Positions 37,948-47,201 of a DNA stretch of 64,000 bases are shown piece after piece. The stretch is from Alteromonas profundi (GTDB taxonomy: Bacteria; Pseudomonadota; Gammaproteobacteria; Enterobacterales; Alteromonadaceae): assembly GCF_010500865.1 (NCBI RefSeq), contig NZ_JAAAWN010000001.1:186001-250000 (forward strand). The letters are read 5' to 3'. Within the stretch, counting starts at the first letter, position 1; the number at the start of each line of letters is the position of its first letter. The notes below the pieces were generated by a model. The model was given only the letters and a program-made list of their open reading frames with translations. It was not told the DNA's origin and ran no database searches. Both the position numbers and the translations under genes were made by a program.

Positions 37948-38041
37948 TGTGTTAAGTAATTGTTAACATGCGTGTTCAATTACCGTACAGTGAAGGTTTT
38001 CGATGAACCACATTGCTATGCGTATTAGATAGGGAGAAAAA

Positions 38042-38710
38042 ATGAGTACGATGTTAGGTAATACCACAATTGTGCCAGAGGTAGCCCGGCTTAAAGCGGT
38101 GCACCTTGGCGTTGACGACCTCAAAGTTGCAGCGTCTATTTTATTTAATGCGTATGTTGACGACCCTTTGTTCGCTGACATTTTCCAAGCGGAAAAAGAA
38201 GGTTATGAAAGCCGTCTTCGCTCAGCAATTCGTGAAGAGCTTAATGCATTTTGGGTGGCGGAGCAGCCCATGATTGGTTTGTTCCAAGAGCGTCGACTGC
38301 TAGCGGTTGCGTGTTTAACAGGTCCTGATGCTGCCTTTGGTGCGGGGCGTTATTGGCATTGGCGGCTGCGAATGCTTCTTACCGCCGGCTTGTTTGGTAC
38401 CAAACAAATGCTTGAGAAAGAAGAGAAGGTACGTAACTTAGTACCTGCTGAGAATTTTCATATGCTGAGCTTTATCGCGGTTCATCCGGATTATCAGAAG
38501 CATGGCTTAGGGCATATGCTGTTAGGTGCAATTGATAGTGTGGTAATTGAAGATGAAAGCAGCGAAGGCGTTGCAGTTTTTGTTACTGTTGCTAAGCATA
38601 GGGCATTTTTCAACGATGATAATTACCAGGTGGTAGGAGAACTAAGTTTATCTCATGTTAAAGGTGAGGTGATGTTCCGCAAACGCGAAGACGTAACGAG
38701 TGCAAATTGA
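38042..38710 (+). CDS. GNAT-family N-acetyltransferase
   Basis: A 222-residue protein with GNAT features: central region VACLTGPDAAFGAG, the motif A strand and acetyl-CoA pyrophosphate loop MLSFIAVHPDYQKHGLGHMLLGAID (H-G-L-G in place of R/Q-x-x-G-x-G/A), and motif B FVTVAKHRAFFNDDNYQVVGEL. AGGGAG precedes the ATG. Substrate unknown; several small amines and the alpha-amino groups of proteins are possible for this class. It is transcribed alone between two small secreted-protein genes. Confidence 0.82.
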   Translation: MSTMLGNTTIVPEVARLKAVHLGVDDLKVAASILFNAYVDDPLFADIFQAEKEGYESRLRSAIREELNAFWVAEQPMIGLFQERRLLAVACLTGPDAAFGAGRYWHWRLRMLLTAGLFGTKQMLEKEEKVRNLVPAENFHMLSFIAVHPDYQKHGLGHMLLGAIDSVVIEDESSEGVAVFVTVAKHRAFFNDDNYQVVGELSLSHVKGEVMFRKREDVTSAN

Positions 38711-38724
38711 GTACGCGTTACAGG

Positions 38725-38772
38725 TATTGATGAGCATGGCGAATAGGTAAAAACGTACCATGCTCATCAATA
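38725..38772. repeat. Long perfect inverted repeat between convergent genes
   Basis: TATTGATGAGCATGG (38725-38739) and its exact complement (38758-38772) with an 18-nt loop. No T-run follows on either side, so it may be a Rho-assisted or dual-direction transcription barrier rather than a classical terminator. Confidence 0.7.
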
Positions 38773-38778
38773 GCAAAA

Positions 38779-39237
38779 TTAGTCTAGGTAATTAGTAATT
38801 TCATCACCCATCTCTGTTAAATGTGTGCGTTCCAGTTCGAAGGTTTCTAAAAAATTTGCGAAAGATTTTTTATCATAGGTGCCTGGGTAGAAGGCTTCGA
38901 TAGCAAGATCACCATCGCTGTCGATGTAATATCGGCCTGCAGCAGCTTTTGCATTCAACTGGTTTATTGCTTTTAAAAATCCGTTTCTATTACTTTTTGA
39001 ATAGTCATTACCACCAAAAAAGCTAGTTACAAGCATGCCGCCACGATATTTTTTTATGAAGAAATTTAACTCTGTACTGTGAGTTGCTTTCATTCTACTA
39101 CTGTTCATTGATATGTCGTAGCCTTCAAACTCTAAGTGAGCTTGTACACTGCTTGCGTTAGCAGGGGGATCAGCTGCCACTGAAGTAAAGTTCAACGCCA
39201 GTACTAAACCAAGACCAATATATTTAATCTTCATCAT
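38779..39237 (-). CDS. Secreted YbjN-like domain protein
   Basis: About 152 residues from ATG 39237 (MMKIKYIGLG). A GTG at 39246 is in frame but its GTGAGAGAG is more likely the ribosome site. The signal peptide is MKIKYIGLGLVLALNFTSVAA. The mature part has VQAHLEFEGYDISMNSSRM, FFGGNDYSKSNRNGFLKAINQLNAKAAAGRYYIDSDGDLAIEAFYPG and KKSFANFLETFELE, the alpha-beta pattern of YbjN/type-III-chaperone-like domains. It is probably periplasmic. Function unknown. Confidence 0.65.
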   Translation of the reverse strand: MMKIKYIGLGLVLALNFTSVAADPPANASSVQAHLEFEGYDISMNSSRMKATHSTELNFFIKKYRGGMLVTSFFGGNDYSKSNRNGFLKAINQLNAKAAAGRYYIDSDGDLAIEAFYPGTYDKKSFANFLETFELERTHLTEMGDEITNYLD

Positions 39238-39443
39238 CTCTCTCACTATTTGGTTAGAATATTTATTTCAGAGGACTGACAGGTGGCGGTGTAAATACTG
39301 ATATCGCACAACAGTCCCTTGAGTGGTGTTAAAAAGTTTATGTTCCTAATAACGGATTAAGCCGCTACTTTTTTAAGCATATGTTATTGAAAATGATAAA
39401 TCTATTATTAACTGTGTTTTAATTAAAGAATGAATGAAAGGCG

Positions 39444-42014
39444 TTATCGTGGAAATGCGTTAAGAAATTCATCTGCACAAGTGGGCTTGCCTAGGAAGAA
39501 ACCTTGAACGCGGTTTACATTTAACTGTAGTAGGGTTTCACGTTCAGCTTCAGATTCGATACCTTCGGCTAAGGTTAATGCCCCTGTTGCATGGGCTATA
39601 TTGGTAATAGATGCGACGATTGTTTTGTTAATCGGGGTTTGATGAATGTTACGCACAAAGCTCATATCTATTTTAATTTCATCGGCTTCAATTTGCTGTA
39701 GATAACGCATAGAAGAGTAACCTGTGCCAAAATCATCTAACGCAATTTTAAAGCCCATCGCTTTTAATCTTCTTACACTGTGTAAAAACCTATCGTGATC
39801 CTCCGACATAGCACTTTCAGTAATCTCAAAGGTAATAGCGTTAGGGGCTAGTGAATAGCGGTTAAGCAGTGTTTCTAAGTAAGGGAAGAGAGATTCCCGA
39901 TTTACATCATGAACCGAAAGATTAATAGCCATTGAAAAGCCATCGAGCGCCGCGATATTACTGTGAAACCACGCAAACGCCTTCTTTATTACTATCTTGG
40001 TAATGGGATAGATATTTCCAGTTTGTTCGGCAAGGGGAATAAACTCTGCAGGGGACACAAACCCGCGTTCGCTGTGTTGCCAGCGAATGAGTACTTCGCC
40101 ACCCACCAAACTGTTGTTGTTAGTTGTAAACTGGGGTTGGATAAATAAAGTAAAACTTTCTTTTTCTATAGCATCTTGCAAATCTGTTAGGAGTGCAACT
40201 TGTTCACCAATACGTAAATCTTGGTCTTGCTGATACAGGTTTATGGGCTGAGATTTATCACTATTTAACGCTACCAGCGCTTTGCGGTAAGCTTCATAAA
40301 TAGCTTGCACGGTTTGCTGCTTGTTATTACGCGGCATCTCATCAAAGCTAATAGCGGCAATACCCGCCCGGCTGTTAATGCGGATCATAATGCCATCAAG
40401 TTCCACCGACGTTTCGGCAATGCCAATCAGCTTTTGCGCTAATGTTTGGGTTGCGTTAGCTTGGTGGGTCATGATGAGTAAAACATCATCTGGCAGCGTG
40501 ATCATATAGCTACTTTTCTTTTGCCCTACATCGTAAGTGACCACAAAAGACGCTTTGGCCAGCTCAGTTTCGATTCGTTTAACAATTTCACGGTAAAGCA
40601 ATTTGGTTTTCTGTGGGCCCAAGTGACTGGAAAGCTGCTCAACGCCCTCTAGCTGAATTAACAACAGACAGCACGGCTTTTCTTGCTCGTTGGAAACTTG
40701 AAAATAACGGCTACTGAAGTAGGGAAGATTAGGTTGCAGCGTGCGAGGATCGGTAAATGCGTATTTAAACGATAAATTTTCCGCATATTTTAGCCTATCG
40801 GCAAGGGCTACAGATAAGAGCGTTAATTCCAATAACACACCTATGAAAAATGCATGGTAGGTAAGCAGGTTCAAAGGCAGTATGCCAATACGCGCGCACA
40901 GAGCTATTAATGCGCCAATAAGTAGACAGCTCCAAGATAGAACAAAAAACCGGGCTGGGTGAAAGCCCTTTTTCCACGCCGAACTAGCAATGTTTATGCA
41001 AAATGCCCCTGCGGCAAGCTCTAGTAATAACAAACCCAGCATAACTTCGTTGGTATAGGCGGAAAAAGACGCCACTATAAAAAGCACGATTAATATGTCT
41101 AGCACGATGCGATATCGCGATAAACGAGGGGCATGTTCATTTGCCATCAAAAAGCTCATAGAGAACTGAATGAGTAGCCATAAGAGAATAAAGCTTAATA
41201 GTAAGATATGACTACCTAACCAAACCTGCATAGCAGGGGGCCATATTAATTGGCCGAAACCGTGAAATGCAGAAAAGTAGACGAATGCGACTACATAGAA
41301 AATAAGATACCAAACGTAGGAACGAGAGCGGGAAATCAAATATATAAAAGAGTTGTATAATGCACCACCAAGAAGTAAAGCAATACTAGCCCCCCAAAAT
41401 ATCAATTCAACTTGATGGTAGTTCTCAAAATGCTCCAGCTCATATAAATCTATTAGCATTGCTGGATTAGATAGGCTTCTGATATAAACAACCACCTCAT
41501 ATGTTTCGTTTCGCGATACATCAAACCTAATTGATTGGTGGCTCTTATAACCGGGCTCATTAGGTCGGCTATCTTTAAGCCCTAACTTTTTATGGGTAAT
41601 AATGTGCCCTTCACTGTCCATGATAAAAGCATCAACATGCCTAACAATAGGGTTAATAATTGAGAGCACTAATGTATCTTTTGTTTTTTGGGTAAATGCA
41701 GCGGTGACAGAAAAGGAGAGCAGGCAGCGGGTATAGTGGCGCCCACTTGATACGTTGGTAGACTCAACAGATAGGCGAGATTTTAACGCCGGGGGAAGAG
41801 ATATATGGTGAACCGCATTAACGTTGTTTTGGCAAGACAATACCTTTTCTGATATCGCTTTTTCATTGAGATTTATTTTTTCGAAATCATCAGATATGAC
41901 AAGGTGGCCGTTATCAACTTCTTGCGCATATGAATGGTTGGAGTGAAAAATTACATTAAACGTTAAAACAACAATAAAAATAGCATAATACAGAGAAGAA
42001 ACAGATGTACTCAA
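39444..42014 (-). CDS. 7TM-DISM sensor with degenerate GGDEF and active-looking EAL domain
   Basis: An 856-residue membrane signalling protein. An N-terminal periplasmic sensor (about 30-205, DISMED2-like) and seven membrane helices (~210-400) are followed by a GGDEF-like region (~425-560) whose GGDEF loop is lost (TYDVGQKKSSYMITLP). A C-terminal EAL domain (~600-850) follows. EAL catalytic elements are all present: GGEVLIRW (E-V-L), ITESAM, ALDDFGTGYSS, DEIKIDMSF, LAEGIESEAE and QGFFLGKP. It should hydrolyse c-di-GMP. The start is TTG 42014 with AGGAG ten bases upstream. Confidence 0.88.
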   Translation of the reverse strand: MSTSVSSLYYAIFIVVLTFNVIFHSNHSYAQEVDNGHLVISDDFEKINLNEKAISEKVLSCQNNVNAVHHISLPPALKSRLSVESTNVSSGRHYTRCLLSFSVTAAFTQKTKDTLVLSIINPIVRHVDAFIMDSEGHIITHKKLGLKDSRPNEPGYKSHQSIRFDVSRNETYEVVVYIRSLSNPAMLIDLYELEHFENYHQVELIFWGASIALLLGGALYNSFIYLISRSRSYVWYLIFYVVAFVYFSAFHGFGQLIWPPAMQVWLGSHILLLSFILLWLLIQFSMSFLMANEHAPRLSRYRIVLDILIVLFIVASFSAYTNEVMLGLLLLELAAGAFCINIASSAWKKGFHPARFFVLSWSCLLIGALIALCARIGILPLNLLTYHAFFIGVLLELTLLSVALADRLKYAENLSFKYAFTDPRTLQPNLPYFSSRYFQVSNEQEKPCCLLLIQLEGVEQLSSHLGPQKTKLLYREIVKRIETELAKASFVVTYDVGQKKSSYMITLPDDVLLIMTHQANATQTLAQKLIGIAETSVELDGIMIRINSRAGIAAISFDEMPRNNKQQTVQAIYEAYRKALVALNSDKSQPINLYQQDQDLRIGEQVALLTDLQDAIEKESFTLFIQPQFTTNNNSLVGGEVLIRWQHSERGFVSPAEFIPLAEQTGNIYPITKIVIKKAFAWFHSNIAALDGFSMAINLSVHDVNRESLFPYLETLLNRYSLAPNAITFEITESAMSEDHDRFLHSVRRLKAMGFKIALDDFGTGYSSMRYLQQIEADEIKIDMSFVRNIHQTPINKTIVASITNIAHATGALTLAEGIESEAERETLLQLNVNRVQGFFLGKPTCADEFLNAFPR

Positions 42015-42356
42015 CGTGTAGATTCTCCTTTTATTGTGCCTTAAAAAATGCTTTCGCCAATTTCAGCCAGGTGCCAGTGTTATGAGAATAAACGCTGATA
42101 CTAGATTATCCTTTATCGAAGTGATTTCTTTGAAGAAGTATAGCTGAGCTTTCAGGTTATACAAATCAAATAGATAGCTGTTTTAGCTAAAAATTATATG
42201 AAAAGGTAAATAGCGAGCCCCAATTTAATTTACCCAATGGCATATGCTTAACAGTATTTTTTTCTATTCCGACGTATGGCTTTAACACTTCGATATTTTC
42301 ATTATTCCGATATACTCCCCTCCAAATTACGCTGCCCTAGTTGAAGAGAAAAAAGA
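42015..42356. other. Divergent spacer, no gene seen
   Basis: 342 bp of AT-rich DNA between the EAL gene and the 454-residue lipoprotein gene. It must contain both promoters, but I see no clear consensus pair or structured element. Confidence 0.35.
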
Positions 42357-43721
42357 ATGGCATTATGTGAAGATGTGGTAAAACGAGTGTTCATTCTTGG
42401 GCTTTGTTTTTCGCTAATAAGTTGTGGTTCAGATAATGTGGAGTCTCAAGGTGTCCCCGCGGTAAGTGAAGACACCGTTAAAGAAGAGATCATTACGCCA
42501 GCAACGGCCACGGTAAGTGTGGATATTCAATTATTGTTCGATGAAGATATAGCCGAGAACTTACTTCAATCAACCCCAGAAAACGTGAACTTTCCCTTAG
42601 GCCTTAAAGCGGCGTTCGATATTGAGTATAAAGGGGCATTTCGGGTAATTGCCGAGGGAGAATCTAATTCTAACTTTGCAGTGGGTGCCTTAGGCTATAA
42701 CCCTGATAATAATAGCATCTATATGGCAGGACACTCTCACCACAACGCTATAGCCGAATTCGCTATACCGTCAGACTTGTCGCTAGAGCCGGAAGTGATA
42801 AACCTTCCCCATGCTGCCGTACTGCAAGACTACGTCACTATTCTAGATAAAAAAGATGTGGGTCGCACCACTGATAGAATAAACGGCATTTTATACTACG
42901 ACCAGAATTTACTGGTGAGTTCTGAAATTTGGTACGATGCATCGGCACAAAATACAGATAACTTACAAGTTTTCACCAATGCGATGGATTTAGCTTCTTC
43001 GAACTACAAAGGCATGTTGAAACTGGAAGGGGCCGCAAAAGCCGCTGGATACATGTCGAAAGTCCCTGCAGAGTTGGTTGATACCCTTGGTACTGAATAC
43101 CTAGTGGGTTGGGCTTCAAACTACTCTATTACCTCGAGGTATTCACAAGGGCCCAGCCTTTATCGTTTCAACCCCAGAGATGCCATAGATGCTGAGGTTA
43201 CTCTTGATACTCATATCGCAACAGATCCACTCATGGTCTTTCCCCTTGCTGAAGGTACACAGCTTGTTGAAGGGGGGAATGAATTTATAGAGGATATATC
43301 GCCCATTTGGGGCCCGGGGTCGCAAGCTATGTATGGGTTTATTGTACCTAACACCCACTACTTTCTTGCAGTGGGAAGAAGCGGAGGCTTACATAGCGGG
43401 TATGGATATAAAATTACCCAAGATAATGGCAATCTTTGTGGTGGTCCATGCCCGTATGAAAGTGCCGATGTTTATAACTATTATTGGCTATTTGATATTA
43501 ACGATATGCTCACGGCCGAAGAGCCTTGGCTCGTTAGACCTGTAAGTTATGGGAAATGGAGTCATCCCTATGACGAAAGTGGTGCTCACGTCGTCATTGG
43601 CGGAACATTTGATGAGCAACGCAATATGCTATACCTCGCGCTTTCTGGCGCAGGGCAGGTGGCCAATTATGACAGGCCACCGCTCATTGTAGGGTACCAA
43701 ATAGCGGCGAAAAGCCCATAG
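42357..43721 (+). CDS. Unrecognised secreted lipoprotein, possibly beta-propeller
   Basis: A 454-residue predicted lipoprotein (signal VFILGLCFSLISC, lipobox LISC). The mature part repeatedly shows short beta-rich units: FAVGALGYNPDNNSIYMAGHSHHNAIAEF, TTDRINGILYYDQNLLVSSEIWYD, FLAVGRSGGLHSGYGY, VVIGGTFDEQRNMLYLALSGAGQVANY. Such spacing suggests a WD-like/quinoprotein propeller. Near the middle CGGPCPYESADVYNYYW has two close Cys. No catalytic residues are recognisable and I cannot name the family. It stands alone, downstream of a 342-bp spacer. Confidence 0.6.
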   Translation: MALCEDVVKRVFILGLCFSLISCGSDNVESQGVPAVSEDTVKEEIITPATATVSVDIQLLFDEDIAENLLQSTPENVNFPLGLKAAFDIEYKGAFRVIAEGESNSNFAVGALGYNPDNNSIYMAGHSHHNAIAEFAIPSDLSLEPEVINLPHAAVLQDYVTILDKKDVGRTTDRINGILYYDQNLLVSSEIWYDASAQNTDNLQVFTNAMDLASSNYKGMLKLEGAAKAAGYMSKVPAELVDTLGTEYLVGWASNYSITSRYSQGPSLYRFNPRDAIDAEVTLDTHIATDPLMVFPLAEGTQLVEGGNEFIEDISPIWGPGSQAMYGFIVPNTHYFLAVGRSGGLHSGYGYKITQDNGNLCGGPCPYESADVYNYYWLFDINDMLTAEEPWLVRPVSYGKWSHPYDESGAHVVIGGTFDEQRNMLYLALSGAGQVANYDRPPLIVGYQIAAKSP

Positions 43722-43866
43722 CGAAACTTTGAAGCTAAAGCGAAGCGTGTATATAGAGGGATATCGCTATTTACTGCGTTTTAATTATCGTCCCCGTATA
43801 TACAGGCTAACGTATAGCGGTCCTTAAAAAAGCACAGTTTGAGTGGGTAATAGGGCTTTGTCGAGC

Positions 43867-44223
43867 TTATGTAGATGACTTTGTAGGTATGCTTTTTATA
43901 ACTAACCCACCAAGTGAGTGACCAACAAAATGCACTTTAGGCGCGTTGATCACACACTCATTAATTTGTTTAGTGGTTTGTGCAAGCACTGACGCTACAC
44001 TTTCGCCGATTGTCGCATAGTCTAAAAGACAAACCTTATAATTGGTTTTTTTCAGTCGCTGAGCAAATTTCCACATAGCCCAGTCGCTTCTACCTAAGCC
44101 GTGCGCAAGCACCCCTAGTTCATCGTTAGGGCCGTATGATGGTGGGGGAGCGGAAGAATAAGCGCAGTCTGTTGTGTTAAAAAGCATAAGTAAAATAACA
44201 ATGGTGGATATTATTCGTGCCAT
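43867..44223 (-). pseudogene. Truncated alpha/beta-hydrolase (lipase-like)
   Basis: The frame encodes a signal sequence (MARIISTIVILLMLFNTTDC), then LGVLAHGLGRSDWAMWKFAQRLKKTNYKVCLLDYATIGES and the nucleophile elbow VHFVGHSLGGLVIKS. It stops 11 residues later at IPTKSST, so the acid and His of the catalytic triad and about half of a normal ~200-250 residue lipase are missing. Start ATG 44223 overlaps the stop of the upstream gene (TAATG). It is probably a 3'-deleted gene; activity is not expected. Confidence 0.75.
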
Positions 44224-44957
44224 TAACCGGCCTCTATTTTTACGCATCGCACAGATAACATATGACTTTTGAGCAATTTAGTTCGGCGGATCTGCCCCTT
44301 ATGTGAATTCCACCACGAATAAGCAAGGGTTCTTGCAAACGCCTGTTTTTCTGTAGCACTGGTATTTGACCAAAACTCAGTATACATCCCCTGTGTTATA
44401 TACCAGTTGCCCAGCTTTACACCGGCCGCTGTGGCATTAAAGCCATATTTGTTTACCTGAGACTGGTCAAAAGCCTTAAATAGGGTATTGGGCTGTTCGG
44501 CTTTTAACCTAATAGCGACATCATCTTTTCCTCGCCATCCTTCTTTATGAAGTGACTTGCCACTTATGCCGATACTTTTTTCTAATGCTTTCCAATCGCT
44601 GTCTGATGCAACCCTCCAACCTTCCGGGCAAAGGCCTCTTGGATTTGACACGTCATGCCAGTCGTAAAGTCTACCGAACCGTAAAAGGTTTTGTTCATCA
44701 TCATTTGGAATAAACCCGGTAGCCACGGGTGTCCCGTCTTGAAATTTTGTTGTTCTTAGATTTTCAGCCAGCCATATTTGCGCACCAATTTTCACCGTAT
44801 GATAAGACTGCCCGTCAATATCGACAATATTATTAACGGTTTCTTTAGATAACTTATCGAGAATATTCGCATTTTCATTAGCAGCGAATGTATTTAGCGT
44901 GTTCATAACAATTCCTAATAATAGAAAAAGCGCAGTGTTTAACTTTTTTTTAAGCAT
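44223..44957 (-). CDS. Secreted FISUMP-domain protein (Fibrobacter major paralogous domain)
   Basis: 244 residues with a signal peptide (LKKKLNTALFLLLGIVMNTLNTFAA). The domain is recognisable as Fib_succ_major: DIDGQSYHTVKIGAQIWLAENLRTTKFQDGTPV, GRLYDWHDVSNPRGLCPEGWRVASDSDWKALEKSIG, GFNATAAGVKLGNWYITQGMYTEFWSNT, and the closing LSVRCVKI. These proteins are surface or periplasmic and of unknown function; the two conserved Cys (in GLCPEGW and SVRCV) may form a disulphide. It lies 21 bp downstream of the SDR gene and overlaps the truncated lipase, suggesting a three-gene operon. Confidence 0.85.
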   Translation of the reverse strand: MLKKKLNTALFLLLGIVMNTLNTFAANENANILDKLSKETVNNIVDIDGQSYHTVKIGAQIWLAENLRTTKFQDGTPVATGFIPNDDEQNLLRFGRLYDWHDVSNPRGLCPEGWRVASDSDWKALEKSIGISGKSLHKEGWRGKDDVAIRLKAEQPNTLFKAFDQSQVNKYGFNATAAGVKLGNWYITQGMYTEFWSNTSATEKQAFARTLAYSWWNSHKGQIRRTKLLKSHMLSVRCVKIEAG

Positions 44958-44978
44958 GGTGTTGGTCAGTAAGCAACG

Positions 44979-45929
44979 CTATAGCGGCCAGTTAAAAGAT
45001 ACTTGGTCTTCAGACAGTGCCCATAATTTGGCTGACACCTTAGTGTCTAAAACAAATGACTCAAGCTTACATTCACCCACCGGGCCACTGAAATTCATAA
45101 ATCCAGTAGGACCGTAATAGGCCCGTTCTTTTAAATTGTCTTCTGTGGCGCACATTACCTCGGGGTAGGCACCTTTTTTAGCGCTTTGAGCAAGACCAAT
45201 TTTCACCATAAAGGCCCAAGAAAGGCGAGTCATGGTACTTGCACTTTCTCTGATTAAGGATGTTTTAGAAGCGCCTGGATGACATACGTAAACCTTCACT
45301 TGTTTACCGGAAGCTTTAATTTTCCTTTGTAGTTCGTAGGCAAACATCATTTGCGCTAACTTACTTTGGCTATACACTTTATTTGGGTGGTAATTTTTAT
45401 CCCAATTCATATCATCGAACTGTATGGTTCTAAGCCCCATTTTATGTCCCTCACTAGACACTACAACAATGCGACCTTGAGACTCGTCTATTCTATTAAA
45501 GAGCAACCCACACAATAAAAAGTGACCGTAGTGGTTAACGCCTAACTGGCTTTCAAACCCATCCACAGTAAGTTGCTGCTTGGCAACCTGGGCAATCGCG
45601 CCATTACATAGTAATGCGTCAATTTTTGGAACCTTGCTTAGTGTTGTTTTGGCAGCCTCTTTAACGGAATCTAGATTGCCTAAATCCATGACGATATAAC
45701 TAACCCGAGCCTCTTCACCAAACTCCCGTTTTAAGTCAGCGATGGCCGCTTCAGACTTATCAGCGTTGCGATTTAGCATTACAACCTTGGCGCCTTTAGA
45801 CAGTAATATACGCGATGCCTGATAACCCGTTCCTGAGTTAGCGCCAGTAATCACATAGGTTTTGTTATGGAGCGAGCCAATCAGGTCGGGAGTCCATCCC
45901 TGCGGGCCAAATTGATTTGAAAGAGACAT
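44979..45929 (-). CDS. Short-chain dehydrogenase/reductase
   Basis: A 316-residue SDR enzyme. NAD(P)-binding TGANSGTGYQASRILLSKGAKVVMLNRN is at residues ~33-60. Next come the DLGNLDSVKEAA and LLCNGAIA segments (N-G-A-I in place of the usual NNAG), the catalytic IVVVSSEGH, and Tyr/Lys in KVYSQSKLAQMMFAYEL. The C-terminal part resembles retinol-dehydrogenase/protochlorophyllide-reductase-like members. The substrate is unknown. It is divergently transcribed from an AraC-type regulator, which may control it. Confidence 0.85.
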   Translation of the reverse strand: MSLSNQFGPQGWTPDLIGSLHNKTYVITGANSGTGYQASRILLSKGAKVVMLNRNADKSEAAIADLKREFGEEARVSYIVMDLGNLDSVKEAAKTTLSKVPKIDALLCNGAIAQVAKQQLTVDGFESQLGVNHYGHFLLCGLLFNRIDESQGRIVVVSSEGHKMGLRTIQFDDMNWDKNYHPNKVYSQSKLAQMMFAYELQRKIKASGKQVKVYVCHPGASKTSLIRESASTMTRLSWAFMVKIGLAQSAKKGAYPEVMCATEDNLKERAYYGPTGFMNFSGPVGECKLESFVLDTKVSAKLWALSEDQVSFNWPL

Positions 45930-46103
45930 AATTAACCTTCCGATAAGTTGTTTAGTAATTTTTCATATGTGCACTATAATCTCATTGGTGTTATACAGGT
46001 AGGCGTAATTATCTCTTAAATATGCCTATTTGTATCAACTTCTTGAGGTTGTGTAATTTGATTGCTATTTTATGTTCACACTAGTTAAGACAATAAGAAT
46101 GGT

Positions 46104-46985
46104 ATGAGCAAAGGGCTAATTGAGCGCTACATTAACGCCAATGTTTATGAAAGTGGCATGGTTGACACCGGTATTAAAGGGGTTCAGCTATTTAAGATAA
46201 CCGAACCTATACGCTGCGCTCCCGCCGTTTATGAACCTTCAGTCACCGCTATACTTACCGGACGTAAAGAGGCAATTTGGAACGGGGATAAACACTATTA
46301 CGATAATAGTGAGTACATCTGCTGCACTATGTCGATGCCAATAGAGGCGGGCACGCCTGAGGCATCTGCAGATAACCCGCTAATTGGCGTATACATTGCG
46401 TTAGATACAAAGATGATGACTGAGTTAGTACTGGAAATGGAAAGTACCGTGGGCCCTACTCGAACACTAGGCAAAAACGAACAACCCCAGGGACTTTCTA
46501 CCGCTTCATGGGATGATGACTTTAGTGAGACGCTATATCGGCTATTGCAACTACACTCCAACCCTACCGACTTAGCTATGTTAAGTGCCAGCCGGTTGCG
46601 CGAACTTTACTACGCGATATTAAAAGGCAGTGCCGGCAATTCATTCAGACGCGCATTTGGGGTGGGTAACGAAGTAGCCCGTTCTATTGAATATCTATCC
46701 GCTAAAATTAGCGAGCCTGTCACAATCGATGAGATGGCGGAGTACATAGGCATGAGTCGTGCTGTTTTTCACCGAAAATTTAAGCAAGCCACTAATATGT
46801 CACCTATACAGTTTGTTAAATCTATGCGTCTTAATAATGCGGCGATGAAAATATCCGAAGGGGTGAATGTGAATGTAGCTGCCATGGAAGTGGGTTATGT
46901 AAGCTCATCTCAATTTAGTCGAGAATTTAAGCGGGTATATGGCGTGTCGCCGAAACAATGGGGAAAAGCTCAGCAACTTCAGTGA
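46104..46985 (+). CDS. AraC-family transcriptional regulator
   Basis: A 293-residue regulator. The N-terminal ~165 residues match the AraC_N (PF06719-type) sensor of the cupin-like fold: QLFKITEPIRCAPAVYEPSVTAILTGRKEAIWNGDKHYYDN. The C-terminal ~100 residues carry two helix-turn-helix units: SEPVTIDEMAEYIGMSRAVFHRKFKQAT and VNVAAMEVGYVSSSQFSREFKRVYGVSPKQW. Regulators with this N-terminus commonly sit divergent to an SDR or aldo-keto reductase, as here with the SDR at 44979-45929. Confidence 0.9.
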   Translation: MSKGLIERYINANVYESGMVDTGIKGVQLFKITEPIRCAPAVYEPSVTAILTGRKEAIWNGDKHYYDNSEYICCTMSMPIEAGTPEASADNPLIGVYIALDTKMMTELVLEMESTVGPTRTLGKNEQPQGLSTASWDDDFSETLYRLLQLHSNPTDLAMLSASRLRELYYAILKGSAGNSFRRAFGVGNEVARSIEYLSAKISEPVTIDEMAEYIGMSRAVFHRKFKQATNMSPIQFVKSMRLNNAAMKISEGVNVNVAAMEVGYVSSSQFSREFKRVYGVSPKQWGKAQQLQ

Positions 46986-47201
46986 AAGACCTACTTTAAA
47001 AGGTACCACAAAAGCCGATGAAACTATTTTGCGTTGGGGAAGCGAAAAGGTATTCTTAATGGTACTTTAGCGAGCGACATGCTTCAATTGTCGATTAACC
47101 GTCGTCGACAGAACGCTAAAGGGGATGGGGTGAAAAGTTGGCGCTAGTTTTGCTTTTATACTTTCCATTACACATAAGCTTATTAGACGGTTTTACATTT
47201 C

